Positions 5,340 to 5,831 of a DNA stretch of 5,831 bases are shown one piece after another. This DNA is from Caulobacter sp. B11 (GTDB taxonomy: Bacteria > Pseudomonadota > Alphaproteobacteria > Caulobacterales > Caulobacteraceae). Within the stretch, counting starts at the first letter, position 1, and every line of letters starts with the position of its first letter. The stretch lies in the NCBI RefSeq assembly GCF_002737765.1, contig NZ_PEGG01000178.1:1-5831 (forward strand), given 5' to 3'. The position numbers and the translations under genes are program-made. The notes beneath the pieces are model-generated. The model saw only the letters and a list, made by a program, of their open reading frames with translations. It did no database searches and was not told the DNA's origin.

Positions 5340-5831
5340 CTAGAGGGAAAGTTCCGCCACCACCGGCACGTGGTCCGAGGGCTTTTTCCCTGTTCGCGTT
5401 CGTCGCGATGGATCTCGCCACCCCCGTCAGCCGGTCGGCGGCCTGGGGCGACAGCAGCAGATGGTCGGATGCGGATGCCCAGATTGCGCGGCCAGGCGCC
5501 GGCCTGATAGTCCCAGAAGGTATAGCCGCCCGGCGCGCCGTCGACCTGCATATAGGCGTCGGTCAGGCCGAGATTCTTCAGGGCCCTGAACGCGGCGCGG
5601 CTTTCCGGCTGGAACAGGGCGTCGCCCAGCCAGGCGGCGGATTGGCCACGTCCTCGCTCTCGGGAATGACATTGTAATCGCCGGCGATGACCAGCGGCTC
5701 TTCCAACGCCAGCAGCCCCTGGGCGTGGGCCTGGAGCCGTCGCATCCAGGCCAGCTTGTAGGCGAATTTCTCGGTCCCGATCGGATTGCCGTTGGGCAAT
5801 AGATGCCGACCATGCGGAAAGGAGCGGCGCG
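5340..5831 (-). pseudogene. xthA: Exodeoxyribonuclease III, C-terminal part, broken by four frame changes
   Basis: The gene enters from beyond the right edge and ends at TAG 5340-5342. Its product is an AP endonuclease and 3'-5' exonuclease of base excision repair (EEP fold). Read across frames, the family order is intact: IY then LPNGNPIGTEKFAYKL, the catalytic pair Asp/Asn in AGDYNVIP (5671-5679), GYTFWDYQAGAWPRN, RI then DHLLLSPQAADRL, and KPSDHVPVVAELSL with the catalytic Asp-His (5370-5375). Frame changes fall at about 5797-5801 (one base missing), 5634-5642 (one missing), 5466-5468 (one extra) and between 5395 and 5420 (two missing or one extra). No single frame could give a working enzyme as written. 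All recognisable catalytic residues remain, so sequencing error at the contig end is as likely as real decay. The N-terminal half is outside the window. Confidence 0.88.

Overview
The window looks like chromosomal DNA of a GC-rich alphaproteobacterium, most likely a member of the Caulobacterales (Caulobacter/Phenylobacterium-like). This rests on strongly GC-biased codon use, a PAS histidine kinase of the HRXXN (HisKA_2) type preceded by an EcfG-like promoter, and a C/G-tract palindromic intergenic repeat of a kind I associate with this group. The genus cannot be fixed from the sequence alone.

Layout. Positions 1-903 hold no protein gene I can support. They contain a 118-bp dyad-symmetric repeat (207-324), a possible degenerate relative at the left edge, and a hairpin-rich stretch (about 484-880) that could be a structured RNA but matches none I could recognise. 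An EcfG-like promoter (904-928) precedes a cytosolic PAS/HisKA_2/HATPase sensor kinase (1048-2103, +). A 191-nt leader with competing inverted repeats leads to ilvD (2295-4025, +), encoding dihydroxy-acid dehydratase of branched-chain amino-acid synthesis, complete with its three cluster cysteines and catalytic serine.

The right side is transcribed leftward, converging on ilvD. In transcription order it has the C-terminal half of an exodeoxyribonuclease III gene (xthA, entering from beyond 5831 and ending at 5340), a membrane-anchored protein of unknown function with an acidic tail (5286-4481), and a small secreted EF-hand protein (4418-4080). Gaps of 53 and 61 nt suggest one operon, though nothing shows a shared function.

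The most notable anomaly is five frame breaks packed into about 5186-5831: four in xthA and one near the start of the unknown gene. The roughly 4 kb of coding sequence to the left has none. Catalytic motifs survive on both sides of every break, so either the sequence is unreliable at this end or these genes decayed very recently. I found no mobile element, CRISPR array, tRNA, rRNA or defence system. The best candidates for unexplained biology are the hairpin-rich region left of the kinase gene and the ilvD leader.
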